DNA of 64,000 nt, taken from the NCBI RefSeq assembly GCF_003352045.1, contig NZ_CP025815.1, forward strand, positions 3,658,001 to 3,722,000. The letters run 5' to 3'. Positions 47,837 through 56,786 of the stretch are shown piece by piece. Positions within the stretch are counted from its first letter, which is position 1. Every line of letters starts with the position of its first letter. This DNA comes from Sulfitobacter sp. JL08 (GTDB lineage: Bacteria > Pseudomonadota > Alphaproteobacteria > Rhodobacterales > Rhodobacteraceae). Position numbers and translations under genes: made by a program. The notes beneath the pieces were generated by a model. It was not told where the DNA came from and searched no databases. It saw only the letters and a list, made by a program, of their open reading frames with translations.

Positions 47837-48565
47837 TCAGGCTGCGCGCTGCTTGCGACGGCGCGCCATGAAGCCCAATCCGCCGATTGCACCAACCAGC
47901 AGCGGCAGGCTTGCAGGCACTGGAACCACACTGATGTTTTCGAATACCAGCGAGTCAACGCCGCCCGAACCGCTGAAGTGGATGATGAACTGGTCACCTA
48001 CTTCGATCAGAGAAGATTTTTCCGTGAACGTCAGCTTTGCGGTTTCACGATCCGCCAGACCGGAGATTGAGCCAAGCGTAGTTTCGGACCCGTCAATATT
48101 GGTCAAAAACGTAAACACACCATTGTCAACAGCCGATGCGCCAAGCCATGTCAATGCCGGGCCGGACGTCAGTTCAAAAATGATCTTTCCGCTGTTCGGC
48201 GCATCATTCGCCAGATCGCCCATTCAACCAGCTTTACGCTGCCGGATCAGAACATTGCCACCGACGCCGTCATCATTCGCCTCTGGGACGAGATCGAAAT
48301 CGCCGAAGCAATGGCTTGTAGTCGAAGAAGAGTTTTTTGTCGGGCAGGACGCGGTGTCAAACAGGTTCGCACCTTCTGTCCATCCGGTTGCAGACAGATT
48401 GAACGTACGACCCGCAAAAGTATACTCGGTCCATCCGCCGCCATTGCCCAAGTGGGCATTCTTATCTTCAAAATCCATTGTGAATGTCGTGGCGGCCGAT
48501 GCGGCCATCGGGGCCATCATCAAGGACGCTGCAGCAAATACAGCTTTCAAAGTCGTCTTCATCAT
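47837..48565 (-). pseudogene. VPLPA-CTERM secreted protein interrupted by an in-frame TGA
   Basis: The frame starts MMKTTLKAVFAAASLMMA with a signal peptide and GGAGAG upstream, runs to TGA at 48224-48226, and continues in the same frame to the VPLPA-CTERM sorting signal VPVPASLPLLVGAIGGLGFMARRR. Reading through would give about 242 residues. The upstream part has two cysteines (ASCPTKNS, SHCFGDF); the downstream part is beta-rich (LTWLGASAVDNGVFTFLT). VPLPA-CTERM proteins are secreted and sorted by an archaeo/exosortase-type system. A single base change explains the break; a sequencing error or readthrough cannot be excluded. IS copy 3 lies 94 bases upstream. Confidence 0.8.
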
Positions 48566-48658
48566 TACTCTCCAAACCATTGAACGTTTCTTCTTGCGCT
48601 CTGCTCATACCGTATAAACGCGCGAATCGCACGTATAGGCGATATTCTGCCTAACACA

Positions 48659-49832
48659 GGAATCTCTGAAGAACTTCCCCATTTTGGCGTGATTTGGTAT
48701 GGTTTCTGCGGATGAGAGAGGAGCCCGCCGATGCCCAAACAGCCTGCCATTCCCGGCCTTGGTGATGCGGTGAAGAAGAAGGTGACGCGCCGCGAGAAGT
48801 TCCTGTCGGAGATGGATGCGGTGGTGCCTTGGGGTCGTCTGTTGGCGCTGATCGAGCCGCACTATCCGAAGGTTGGGTCAAAGGGTGGTCGGCCACCGAT
48901 GCCACTGGAGACGATGCTGCGAGTGTATTTCCTTCAGAGCTGGTACGCGCTGAGCGATCCGATGGCCGAAGAGAGCCTGTATGACAGCGAGGCCATGCGC
49001 CGGTTTGCCGGTATCGAGCTTGGCGATGACCGCATCCCCGACGAAACAACGATCCTGAACTTCCGGCACCTGCTGGAGAAGCATCAGCTGACCGAGAAGC
49101 TGTTTGCCGAGGTGAATGCCTATCTTGCCGACAAGGGCGTCACGCTGCGCTCTGGCACGTTGGTGGATGCGACGATCATCGATGCGCCGTCCTCGACCAA
49201 GAATGAAGCCAAGGCCCGCGATCCCGAGATGTCATCCACCAAGAAGGGTAATGACTGGTACTTCGGCATGAAGGCCCATGTTGGCGTCGATGCAGACAGC
49301 GGCATCGTCCACAGCCTGGAGACCACCACTGCCAAGACCCACGATAGCCAGGTCTGGGACGAACTGCTGCACGGCAACGAAACATCCGTCTGGGCGGACA
49401 AGGGCTACGTGCATTCCGAACGAGAGGCGGCCTTCACCAAGGATGCAGGCCGGTTCTGGGGCGTGATGCGCAAGGCACCCAAAGGTGGCGAACTGGATCC
49501 GCTCGACGTGCAGATCAACCGGATCATCGCAAAGGTCCGGGCCAAGGTTGAGCACCCGTTCCGGATCCTGAAGCGCCAGTTCGGCCACGTGAAGACGCGC
49601 TACCGTGGGCTGGCCAAGAACCGGGCGCATCTGTTCACGCTCTTCGCCCTCGGCAACCTGTTCATGACCCGGAGAAAGCTGGCAGCATGAGGCAGAGTCT
49701 GCCCAAAAACGCCGAAACCGCCACTCAGGCGGCCGAAACAGCGGGAAAATCGCTGGAAATGGGACGTCTGACGCCCCAAACTACCTTCAAGCCGGCACGG
49801 CGGCGAAGCCGAAGGCGTTGATCAGACTTTCC
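48659..49832 (+). mobile_element. IS5-family insertion sequence, copy 3
   Basis: 1174-bp plus-strand copy with the 4-bp duplication CACA at 48655-48658 and 49833-49836. It differs from copies 1 and 2 near its ends (GAACTTCCCC for GAACTCCCCC on the left; GACTTTCC for GACGTTCC on the right). It is direct relative to copy 2 and inverted relative to copy 1. Lies in accessory DNA between the VPLPA-CTERM gene and the DUF2834 gene. Confidence 0.97.
48731..49690 (+). CDS. IS5-family transposase (copy 3)
   Basis: 319-residue DDE transposase identical in protein sequence to copies 1 and 2, with the same start 72 bases from the left end after GAGAGGAG. The two end substitutions of this copy lie outside the gene. 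Confidence 0.96.
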   Translation: MPKQPAIPGLGDAVKKKVTRREKFLSEMDAVVPWGRLLALIEPHYPKVGSKGGRPPMPLETMLRVYFLQSWYALSDPMAEESLYDSEAMRRFAGIELGDDRIPDETTILNFRHLLEKHQLTEKLFAEVNAYLADKGVTLRSGTLVDATIIDAPSSTKNEAKARDPEMSSTKKGNDWYFGMKAHVGVDADSGIVHSLETTTAKTHDSQVWDELLHGNETSVWADKGYVHSEREAAFTKDAGRFWGVMRKAPKGGELDPLDVQINRIIAKVRAKVEHPFRILKRQFGHVKTRYRGLAKNRAHLFTLFALGNLFMTRRKLAA

Positions 49833-49926
49833 CACAATACTGCCATGATTCAATCATTGACGCACCTGACGTAACGGAAACTGACCGTTTCCGGATTCGC
49901 ACGAAACAACCGGTTTCTGTTATTTA

Positions 49927-50244
49927 TCAGTCTATTGGCCGCGTTCTGAGGAACAGGTACAAAGGCAGCCCGCAACTGACTCCAATGCAGAACGTCGCGG
50001 GAATCGCCAGCAGACCAGACCAGTTCCGGCGCACCGCAACTTCGGCGACGATCCAGATCGTGAGCGTGATGGCCGCAATCGTCAGATCCCAGACCAGCCC
50101 GCTGCTGGCGGCATTGACGTGCCAGGCATCCACCATGGCCATGATGTCAAACCCATTGGCCATGAACCACTGGACGAAATAGTACATCGGATGGATTGCC
50201 CCCCAGACGGCAAGGGCAAGATAGACCATGCGCAAAGGCGACAT
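49927..50244 (-). CDS. DUF2834 membrane protein
   Basis: 105 residues with three transmembrane helices and the DUF2834 patterns HPMYYFVQWF, WDLTIAAITLTIWIVAE and PATFCIGVSCGLPLYLFLR. Its ATG overlaps the stop of the upstream small lipoprotein gene (TGATG). Function unknown. Confidence 0.82.
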   Translation of the reverse strand: MSPLRMVYLALAVWGAIHPMYYFVQWFMANGFDIMAMVDAWHVNAASSGLVWDLTIAAITLTIWIVAEVAVRRNWSGLLAIPATFCIGVSCGLPLYLFLRTRPID

Positions 50245-50408
50245 CAGCGGTGACCGACCACACCGAACCGCGCATAGCCGGATACGGAAATGCCCGGCGG
50301 CGGCGTTGTGATCTGGCGTTCGTTATCTGGCGTCGAATACGTGTTACCCGACGGGGCGCCACACGCGGCAACCGATGCACATAATACCGTTAGAACAATA
50401 AACTTCAT
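50244..50408 (-). CDS. small lipoprotein (54 residues)
   Basis: MKFIVLTVLCASVAACGAP... begins with a lipobox (SVAAC, Cys16) followed by a polar tail with TTPPPGISVSGYARFGV. Its stop overlaps the start of the DUF2834 gene (TGATG), which supports it as a real gene although it is short. Function unknown. Confidence 0.65.
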   Translation of the reverse strand: MKFIVLTVLCASVAACGAPSGNTYSTPDNERQITTPPPGISVSGYARFGVVGHR

Positions 50409-50554
50409 TGGCTTTCACCTTTGTGTCTTGGCATTTCAGGGCTGCCAAAGCCTGCAACTGGTGCCCTTGACCCTGTCAAACTAGGCAACTGTCAGCTTGA
50501 TCTAACCATTCAGCGTTCGAAAACAAGTATATATGCGTGCCCGCTGCGATACCA

Positions 50555-50731
50555 TCAAAGGCCCAGAAAGACCGACAACGGCCCCTTGCTGACCCCAACG
50601 GACGCGGAAGGATAAACGCCACTGGGCGTCACGCTCACGCCCGCGTTCACACTGGGCCGCACTGGCTCTCCGTCCGCGCCACATGCAGCAAGCGCAGTAA
50701 GAACGATCATCAAAACAGCCGCATGTTTCAT
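50555..50731 (-). CDS. small lipoprotein following argH (58 residues)
   Basis: [23 protein letters not shown]... has a lipobox (ALAAC, Cys17) and a short tail [23 protein letters not shown]. Its ATG overlaps the argH stop (ATGA). A small lipoprotein gene between argH and lysA is common in roseobacters. The gap to the next gene (50409-50554) shows nothing. Confidence 0.72.
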   Translation of the reverse strand: MKHAAVLMIVLTALAACGADGEPVRPSVNAGVSVTPSGVYPSASVGVSKGPLSVFLGL

Positions 50732-52119
50732 CCCAGAACCTCTTTCCAGCGCGCGATCTGCAACCGCACCTGATCTGGCGCGGTTCCCCCATAGGATATA
50801 CGCGAATTGACCGAATTTTGCACGCCCAGCACATCAAACACTTCTGCGGATATCTGCGCATGCACCGACTGCATGTCTTCAACGGTCAAATCCGGCAGAT
50901 CACAGCCCTTGCCTTCGGCCATCGCAACCAGTGCCCCGGTGATATGGTGCGCATCGCGAAACGGCAGGCCAAGAACGCGCACCAGCCAATCCGCCAGATC
51001 GGTCGCCGTGGAAAAACCGGACCCGGCGGCGGCGGCCAGATGATCACGGTTGGCGGTCATGTCGCGCACCATGCCTTCCATTGCGGCAAGGGCCAGCATC
51101 AGGTTATCGGCAGCATCAAACACCTGTTCCTTGTCTTCCTGCATGTCCTTTGAATAGGTCAGCGGCAGCCCCTTCATCACCATCATCAAACCAACATTGG
51201 CCCCCATGATCCGCCCGACCTTGGCGCGGATCAGTTCGGCGGCATCGGGGTTCTTCTTTTGCGGCATGATCGAACTTCCGGTGGAAAACCGGTCCGACAG
51301 CGTGACAAACCGGAACTGCGCTGACGACCAGATCACCAGTTCTTCGGCCAGACGGCTTAGGTGCATGGCGCAGATGCTGGAGGCACCAAGAAATTCCAGC
51401 GCAAAATCGCGATCGCTGACCGCATCCAGCGAATTGGCGGCGGGCGCGTCAAAACCCAGCGCGGATGCCGTCATATCGCGATCAATCGGAAACGATGTGC
51501 CGGCCAGCGCTGCGGTGCCCAGCGGACAAGTATTCATGCGCGCCCGCGCATCCCGCATCCGCCCCAGATCACGGCCCAGCATTTCGACATAGGCCATCAT
51601 GTGGTGGCCCCATGTGACCGGTTGCGCCACTTGCAGATGCGTAAACCCCGGCATGACCCAGTCGGCCCCTGCCTCGGCCTGTCCCAACAGCGCCTTCATC
51701 AACGCGACAATCGCACCATCGGCGGCGTCCAACTGGTCGCGCACCCACAATTTGAAATCGGTGGCCACCTGATCGTTGCGGCTGCGCCCGGTGTGCAGGC
51801 GCCCTGCCGGTTCACCGATAATCTCTTTCAGGCGCGACTCCACATTCATGTGAATGTCTTCCAAAGCCGTCGAAAACGGGAAATCCCCCGCTTCGATCTC
51901 TGACAATACCGTGAGAAGACCTTTTTGAATGGCGGCGGCATCGCTATCGCTTATGATGCCCGTTGCGCCAAGCATGGCTGCGTGGGCCCGCGAACCGGCA
52001 ATATCCTGCGCCGCCATACGCTGGTCAAACCCGATGGACGCGTTAATTGCTTCCATGATCGCATCTGGTCCGGCGGCAAAGCGGCCGCCCCACATCTGGT
52101 TCTGGGTTTTGTCGGTCAT
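50728..52119 (-). CDS. argH: argininosuccinate lyase
   Basis: 463 residues; last step of arginine synthesis, releasing fumarate. Begins [15 protein letters not shown], has [26 protein letters not shown] and the fumarase-superfamily signature [12 protein letters not shown]. The start MTDKTQNQ is preferred to one 9 codons earlier that would overlap the divergent tlpA gene. Only 25 bases separate the two divergent starts. Confidence 0.95.
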   Translation of the reverse strand: MTDKTQNQMWGGRFAAGPDAIMEAINASIGFDQRMAAQDIAGSRAHAAMLGATGIISDSDAAAIQKGLLTVLSEIEAGDFPFSTALEDIHMNVESRLKEIIGEPAGRLHTGRSRNDQVATDFKLWVRDQLDAADGAIVALMKALLGQAEAGADWVMPGFTHLQVAQPVTWGHHMMAYVEMLGRDLGRMRDARARMNTCPLGTAALAGTSFPIDRDMTASALGFDAPAANSLDAVSDRDFALEFLGASSICAMHLSRLAEELVIWSSAQFRFVTLSDRFSTGSSIMPQKKNPDAAELIRAKVGRIMGANVGLMMVMKGLPLTYSKDMQEDKEQVFDAADNLMLALAAMEGMVRDMTANRDHLAAAAGSGFSTATDLADWLVRVLGLPFRDAHHITGALVAMAEGKGCDLPDLTVEDMQSVHAQISAEVFDVLGVQNSVNSRISYGGTAPDQVRLQIARWKEVLG

Positions 52120-52144
52120 TTGAATACACCCGCTGGGAGGGAAC

Positions 52145-52705
52145 ATGAAAAAAATCTGGTTGGCGCTCGTTTATACGGCCCTTGTCTTGGGTGCAAACCC
52201 CGCTTTCAGCGATGCGTCAACGCTTGAGGCGTTGCGCGAAGGCGATATGAAAAAGCTGGTGTTCCATGCCGACCCGCAGCAGGTTCCCGCAACCCCGTTC
52301 AACATCGAGGATGACGGTGGCACCACCACGCTCGCGGAGTATCAGGGCAAGTATGTCCTGCTGAACTTCTGGGCGACATGGTGCGCGCCCTGCCGCAAGG
52401 AAATGCCGATGCTGTCAGAACTTCAGACCAAATTTGGCGGCGACAATTTCACAGTTCTGACAATTGCAACGGGCCGCAACTCTCCCACCGGGATCAGGAA
52501 GTTTTTTGATGACATCGGTGTCAGCAATCTGCCCCGGCATCAGGACCCGAAACAGGCCCTGGCCCGCGACATGGGTATTTTCGGGCTGCCAATTACCGTG
52601 TTGATCAACCCCGAAGGCCAGGAAATCGCACGGCTGCGGGGCGATGCCGACTGGGTATCGGACAGTGCCAAAACCATTATCTCCACGTTGTTGGCAGGCG
52701 GCTGA
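52145..52705 (+). CDS. TlpA-family thioredoxin-like protein
   Basis: 186 residues: signal sequence or anchor ([18 protein letters not shown]), then a thioredoxin fold with the redox motif [12 protein letters not shown] and the cis-Pro region [13 protein letters not shown] periplasmic disulfide reductase, often serving cytochrome c maturation. GGGAGGGAAC lies just before the ATG. Divergent from argH. Confidence 0.92.
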   Translation: MKKIWLALVYTALVLGANPAFSDASTLEALREGDMKKLVFHADPQQVPATPFNIEDDGGTTTLAEYQGKYVLLNFWATWCAPCRKEMPMLSELQTKFGGDNFTVLTIATGRNSPTGIRKFFDDIGVSNLPRHQDPKQALARDMGIFGLPITVLINPEGQEIARLRGDADWVSDSAKTIISTLLAGG

Positions 52706-52709
52706 TCCG

Positions 52710-53282
52710 TCAGCGTACAAGGGCTTTCACCTGGTCATGGCGCGGGCATCCGACCAGATGGTCATTGATCAGTCCGGTGGCCTGCATGAACGCATAAACG
52801 ATTGTCGGGCCGCAAAACCGGAAACCCGATTTCTTCAGGTCTTTTGATACCATTGCCGACAAAGGTGTTTGTGCAGGCACCTGATCCAGCGAAGTCCAGG
52901 CGTTCTGCAGCGGCTTGCCGCCGACATAATCCCACAAAAACTGGTCAAACCCGCCATCGGCTTCGATCTTCTGCCACGCTCTGGCATTTGTGATCGTCGC
53001 TTCGATCTTGCCGCGGTGCCGGATTATTCCGGGATTGGAAAGCAGGCGGTCAACTTCGGGGGCGCCCCATTCGGCAATCACATTCGGGTCGAACCCTTCG
53101 AAAGCGGCACGAAAATTCTCGCGCTTCTTCAGAATGGTGATCCAGCTTAGCCCGGCCTGAAACCCGTCAAGGACAAGCTTTTCCCACAACGCGCGGCTGT
53201 CATATTCAGGAACACCCCAATCGGTGTCGTGATAATCCAGATAAATCTGTTCCGGTCCGGCCCAGCCACATCTTTGCGTCAA
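52710..53282 (-). CDS. tag: DNA-3-methyladenine glycosylase I
   Basis: 190 residues removing 3-methyladenine from DNA. Begins TQRCGWAGPEQIYLDYHDTDWG with the zinc-ligand Cys; has DGFQAGLSWITIL and the late FCGPTIVYAFMQATGLINDH. The start codon is TTG, supported by AGGAGGG 6 bases upstream. Converges with tlpA. Confidence 0.94.
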   Translation of the reverse strand: MTQRCGWAGPEQIYLDYHDTDWGVPEYDSRALWEKLVLDGFQAGLSWITILKKRENFRAAFEGFDPNVIAEWGAPEVDRLLSNPGIIRHRGKIEATITNARAWQKIEADGGFDQFLWDYVGGKPLQNAWTSLDQVPAQTPLSAMVSKDLKKSGFRFCGPTIVYAFMQATGLINDHLVGCPRHDQVKALVR

Positions 53283-53401
53283 TTCGAACCCTCCTGCTTT
53301 GCGGTTGTATCAAACTTGAACCAAAATCAGAGGTTAAGCCCTTTTTAGCGTTTCGGCGCAACACTCTGACCCGATAATGGGTTTGATCAGGCGATGACAA
53401 C

Positions 53402-54256
53402 ATGATGCAACGCAAAGGCAAACGGTTCCACGCTGTCGAACGTGGCGAGGATTCTCCGATCAATTTTGCCGTGTCGTCGCGTGACAAATCCGTTTTGGAC
53501 ATGGTTGCGCATGCCATTGCGCACAAGGAAACGTTTCTGACCTATCAACCTGTAATCCTGTGTCAGTCTCCGGACAAACCCGCCTTTTACGAAGGTCTTA
53601 TCCGGGTGAAAGACGAAACAGGCCGCATCATACCGGCCAAAGATTTTATGAGCGTTGTCGAAACCAGCGAACTCGGCCGCAAGCTGGACTGTCTTGCGCT
53701 GGAAATCGGGCTTCGGACCCTTGCCAACAATCCCGGCTTGCGTTTGTCGATCAACATGTCCGCGCGCTCGATCGGGTACCGGCGCTGGATGCGTGTGCTT
53801 GATCGCGGGTTGAACCGAAATCCGACCCTCGCGGAGCGGCTGATCCTTGAAATCAACGAAACATCCGCGATGCAGGTGCCCGAACTGGTTGTCGACTTCA
53901 TGAAACGGCTGCAATCGCGCGGCATTTCCTTTGCTCTGGATGGGTTCGGCGCCGGCGTCACATCCCTGCGGCATCTGAAAGACTTCTATTTCGACATGAT
54001 CAAGATCGACGGTCAGTTCATCCGCGGTATCGCAACACACCCGGACAATCAGATTCTGGTGCGCGCGATGATCGCAATTGCGGAACAGTTTGAAATGGTC
54101 ACCGTCGCGGAACATGTCGAAACCGCCGAAGATGTGACCATGCTGGTCAGTCTGGGGGTGGATTGCATGCAGGGTTATTTCTTTGGCAGCACGACGACAT
54201 CACCACAATGGGCAGCACCGGACCACCGCCAAAAAGGCTCGCGCGCCTCGGCATAA
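53402..54256 (+). CDS. EAL-domain protein with degenerate active site
   Basis: 284 residues, EAL (c-di-GMP phosphodiesterase) fold. Retained: Glu64 in YEGLIR, Asn118 in INMSARS, Glu150/Glu153 in LEINET, Asp180, Lys201 in IKIDGQF, AEHVET (236-241) and Gln257 in QGYFFG. The DDFG motif is ALDGFGAG, so the second metal-binding Asp is Gly181, and EAL itself is EGL. It is therefore probably inactive or weakly active, perhaps a c-di-GMP sensor. No GGDEF, signal peptide or membrane segment. Confidence 0.87.
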   Translation: MMQRKGKRFHAVERGEDSPINFAVSSRDKSVLDMVAHAIAHKETFLTYQPVILCQSPDKPAFYEGLIRVKDETGRIIPAKDFMSVVETSELGRKLDCLALEIGLRTLANNPGLRLSINMSARSIGYRRWMRVLDRGLNRNPTLAERLILEINETSAMQVPELVVDFMKRLQSRGISFALDGFGAGVTSLRHLKDFYFDMIKIDGQFIRGIATHPDNQILVRAMIAIAEQFEMVTVAEHVETAEDVTMLVSLGVDCMQGYFFGSTTTSPQWAAPDHRQKGSRASA

Positions 54257-54301
54257 CCCTATGCTTTTCGCGTTCTCCAACACCTGAGACACCCTGTCTG
54301 T

Positions 54302-54315
54302 TGCCGCACTGCAGC
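54302..54315. promoter_or_regulatory. shared TGCCGCRNNGCAG element upstream of phaA
   Basis: TGCCGCACTGCAGC, 110-123 bases before phaA, matching the ecm element at 13 of 14 positions and followed by a similar AAT. PhaR-like control is a reasonable guess. Confidence 0.55.
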
Positions 54316-54424
54316 TAATCCTTTATTGCACTCCCGAAGGGCGGAGGAGCAGGACATTGCAAACACGGCAATTCCTGTTTGATTCTCGGCCAGAACCGGA
54401 ACCTGGTAGAGGACACACATCACC

Positions 54425-55600
54425 ATGACCAATATTGTAATCGCATCCGCGGCACGTACTGCTGTCGGCAGCTTTGGCGGATCTTTCGCAAACACACCGG
54501 CCCATGATCTGGGCGCAACCGTGCTTGAGGCCGTTGTCGAACGCGCCGGTATCGACAAATCGGAAGTGTCCGAAACCATTCTGGGTCAGGTTCTGACAGC
54601 CGCCCAGGGCCAGAACCCGGCGCGCCAGGCACATGTCAACGCCGGCCTTCCACTGGAAGCCGCAGCCTGGTCAATCAACCAGGTGTGTGGCTCGGGCCTG
54701 CGCGCCGTTGCCTTGGGCGCCCAGCACATCCAGCTGGGTGACGCGGATATCGTGATCGCCGGCGGACAGGAAAACATGACCCTCAGCCCCCACGCCGCCC
54801 ACCTGCGTGCCGGCCACAAAATGGGGGATATGAAATATATCGACACCATGATCCGCGACGGATTGTGGGATGCCTTCAACGGCTATCACATGGGCCAGAC
54901 GGCCGAAAACGTTGCTGAGAAATGGCAGATCAGCCGCGAAGCGCAGGATCAATTCGCCGTCGCGTCGCAAAACAAGGCCGAAGCCGCACAGAAAGCCGGC
55001 AAGTTCAAAGATGAAATCGTCGCTTTCACGGTCAAGACCCGCAAGGGTGACATCGTGGTAGATGCCGATGAATACATCCGTCACGGCGCCAATATCGAAG
55101 CCATGGCCAAGATGCGCCCCGCCTTTACCAAGGATGGATCGGTCACAGCCGCCAACGCTTCCGGCCTGAATGATGGTGCCGCCGCGACCCTGCTGATGTC
55201 CGCAGACAATGCCGAAAAACGCGGCATCAAACCTCTGGCCCGTATCGCATCTTATGCGACCGTCGGTCTGGACCCGTCGATCATGGGCGTTGGACCGATC
55301 TATGCCAGCCGCAAGGCGCTGGAAAAAGCAGGTTGGAAAGCCGAAGATCTGGATCTTGTAGAAGCCAACGAGGCGTTTGCCGCACAGGCCTGCGCGGTCA
55401 ACAAGGACATGGGCTGGAACCCGGAGATCGTGAACGTGAACGGCGGCGCGATCGCAATCGGTCATCCCATCGGCGCCTCGGGCTGCCGGGTTTTGAACAC
55501 GCTGCTGTTTGAAATGCAGCGCCGTGACGCGAAAAAGGGCCTGGCCACATTGTGCATCGGCGGTGGCATGGGTGTCGCTATGTGTGTGGAACGCGACTGA
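54425..55600 (+). CDS. phaA: acetyl-CoA C-acetyltransferase (beta-ketothiolase)
   Basis: 391-residue thiolase condensing two acetyl-CoA to acetoacetyl-CoA. Nucleophilic Cys in NQVCGSG (about residue 88), His in [14 protein letters not shown] and the second Cys in LCIGGGMG. Feeds phaB, and through 3-hydroxybutyryl-CoA either PHB storage or the EMC pathway via Ccr. phaB follows after 151 bases with its own leader. Confidence 0.95.
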   Translation: MTNIVIASAARTAVGSFGGSFANTPAHDLGATVLEAVVERAGIDKSEVSETILGQVLTAAQGQNPARQAHVNAGLPLEAAAWSINQVCGSGLRAVALGAQHIQLGDADIVIAGGQENMTLSPHAAHLRAGHKMGDMKYIDTMIRDGLWDAFNGYHMGQTAENVAEKWQISREAQDQFAVASQNKAEAAQKAGKFKDEIVAFTVKTRKGDIVVDADEYIRHGANIEAMAKMRPAFTKDGSVTAANASGLNDGAAATLLMSADNAEKRGIKPLARIASYATVGLDPSIMGVGPIYASRKALEKAGWKAEDLDLVEANEAFAAQACAVNKDMGWNPEIVNVNGGAIAIGHPIGASGCRVLNTLLFEMQRRDAKKGLATLCIGGGMGVAMCVERD

Positions 55601-55640
55601 TCCACATCAAAGTGCACAAAGTGCAGCCCGATTAAAGACA

Positions 55641-55696
55641 TGCAGACGCGGCATACCGCTGCGGCTGCATTTTCATGACGCAATATTATTGCGCAA
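55641..55696. promoter_or_regulatory. regulatory dyads upstream of phaB
   Basis: The complement of 55641-55653 reads TGCCGCGTCTGCA, the shared pattern with one extra spacer base. Further on, GCAATATTATTGCGCAA (55680-55696) contains the ATTGCGCAA found upstream of ecm. They lie 56-111 bases before phaB. Confidence 0.4.
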
Positions 55697-55751
55697 CTAA
55701 ATCATACAACGTAACAAGATTACGAACACAAATCTGGAGGAATTCTGAACC

Positions 55752-56474
55752 ATGTCCCGTACAGCCCTTGTAACCGGCGGCAGCCGCGGTATCGGAGCCG
55801 CAATTTCCAAAGCTTTGAAAGCGGAGGGCTATAACGTTGCAGCGACCTATGCTGGCAATGACGAAGCCGCCGCGAAGTTTACGGAAGAAACCGGCATCAA
55901 AACCTATAAATGGAATGTTGCCGATTACGAAGAATCAAAAGCCGGCATCGCCAAGGTTGAAGCCGAAGTCGGCCCGATTGACGTTGTTGTCGCAAATGCC
56001 GGTATCACCCGTGACGCGCCGTTCCACAGAATGACCCCGGAACAGTGGCACGAGGTTATCGATACAAACCTCACCGGTGTGTTCAACACCGTGCATCCGG
56101 TCTGGCCGGGCATGCGCGAGCGTAAATACGGGCGCGTCATCGTGATCAGCTCGATCAACGGCCAAAAGGGCCAGTTCGCACAGGTGAACTATGCCGCGAC
56201 CAAGGCAGGCGATCTGGGTATCGTCAAATCTCTGGCACAAGAAGGCGCCCGTGCGGGCATTACCGCAAATGCAATCTGCCCCGGTTACATCGGAACAGAC
56301 ATGGTCATGGCGGTTCCGGAAAAAGTGCGCGAAAGCATCATCGCGCAAATCCCGGCGGGCCGTTTGGGTGAACCCGATGAAATCGCGCGCTGCGTTGTAT
56401 TTCTGGCGTCAGAAGATTCGGGCTTTATCAACGGATCCACAATTTCTGCCAACGGAGCGCAGTATTTCGTCTGA
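55752..56474 (+). CDS. phaB: acetoacetyl-CoA reductase
   Basis: 240-residue short-chain dehydrogenase making (R)-3-hydroxybutyryl-CoA with NADPH. Cofactor motif TGGSRGIG near residue 8, NAGI, catalytic Ser in ISSINGQKGQFGQ-type segment (ISSINGQKGQF), Tyr and Lys in YAATKAG. GGAGG precedes the ATG. Strong terminator follows. The PHB synthase is not in the window. Confidence 0.95.
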   Translation: MSRTALVTGGSRGIGAAISKALKAEGYNVAATYAGNDEAAAKFTEETGIKTYKWNVADYEESKAGIAKVEAEVGPIDVVVANAGITRDAPFHRMTPEQWHEVIDTNLTGVFNTVHPVWPGMRERKYGRVIVISSINGQKGQFAQVNYAATKAGDLGIVKSLAQEGARAGITANAICPGYIGTDMVMAVPEKVRESIIAQIPAGRLGEPDEIARCVVFLASEDSGFINGSTISANGAQYFV

Positions 56475-56493
56475 TTTTGTCCAGTGAACAAAA

Positions 56494-56526
56494 AAAGGGC
56501 CGGTCGATTTGACCGGCCCTTTTCGT
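56494..56526. terminator. terminator after phaB
   Basis: AAAGGGCCGGTC-GATTT-GACCGGCCCTTTT, a 12-bp stem with A/T tracts on both sides, so usable in both directions: phaB on the plus strand and the small gene at 56557-56676 on the minus strand. Confidence 0.92.
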
Positions 56527-56556
56527 TTCATCCCGTAAGAATACTGCGCGCGGTAT

Positions 56557-56676
56557 TCAGCGGGAAGATTTGCCGGAAAACAGCCAGTGCCAGATATCGG
56601 CTGCGGCGCGGGCCCGTTCGGAATGTGCCTTGTCCATTGCGTTGCGCAATGTGCGGATTGTTGTAGCTTCGTGCAT
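56557..56676 (-). CDS. putative 39-residue protein divergent from the LysR gene
   Basis: MHEATTIRTLRNAMDKAHSERARAAADIWHWLFSGKSSR by composition: an amphipathic helix followed by an aromatic WHWLF end. GGAGAG lies 4-5 bases before the ATG, and the bidirectional terminator lies beyond its stop. It faces the GcvA-type gene across a 110-base gap with two related dyads, one 27-40 bases from this start. Function unknown; short length keeps confidence modest. Confidence 0.5.
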   Translation of the reverse strand: MHEATTIRTLRNAMDKAHSERARAAADIWHWLFSGKSSR

Positions 56677-56702
56677 CTGAACTCTCCTTGGATCAGGTTT
56701 GA

Positions 56703-56780
56703 TTAACTGCACTTAACATGGCCTTTTGCAATCAAACTGACAAACGAGACTTTTCAAAGCTTCAATTAAGTTATACTTAA
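56703..56780. promoter_or_regulatory. two related AT-rich dyads between the small gene and the LysR gene
   Basis: TTAACTGCACTTAA (56703-56716) and TTAAGT-TAT-ACTTAA (56766-56780), centres 63 bp apart. The second ends 6 bases before the ATG of the LysR gene, in the place of a Shine-Dalgarno sequence. LysR proteins often autoregulate from such divergent gaps. Confidence 0.5.
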
Positions 56781-56786
56781 CTGAAT

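Noticed and set aside
48224-48226. Selenocysteine codon in the VPLPA-CTERM gene
   Set aside because: No hairpin of the bacterial SECIS type is evident just after the TGA, and the family is not known to contain selenocysteine.
48731-49690. Open frames antisense to the transposases (for example 132 codons at 49232-49630)
   Set aside because: They repeat identically in all three IS copies and are explained by the transposase coding bias.
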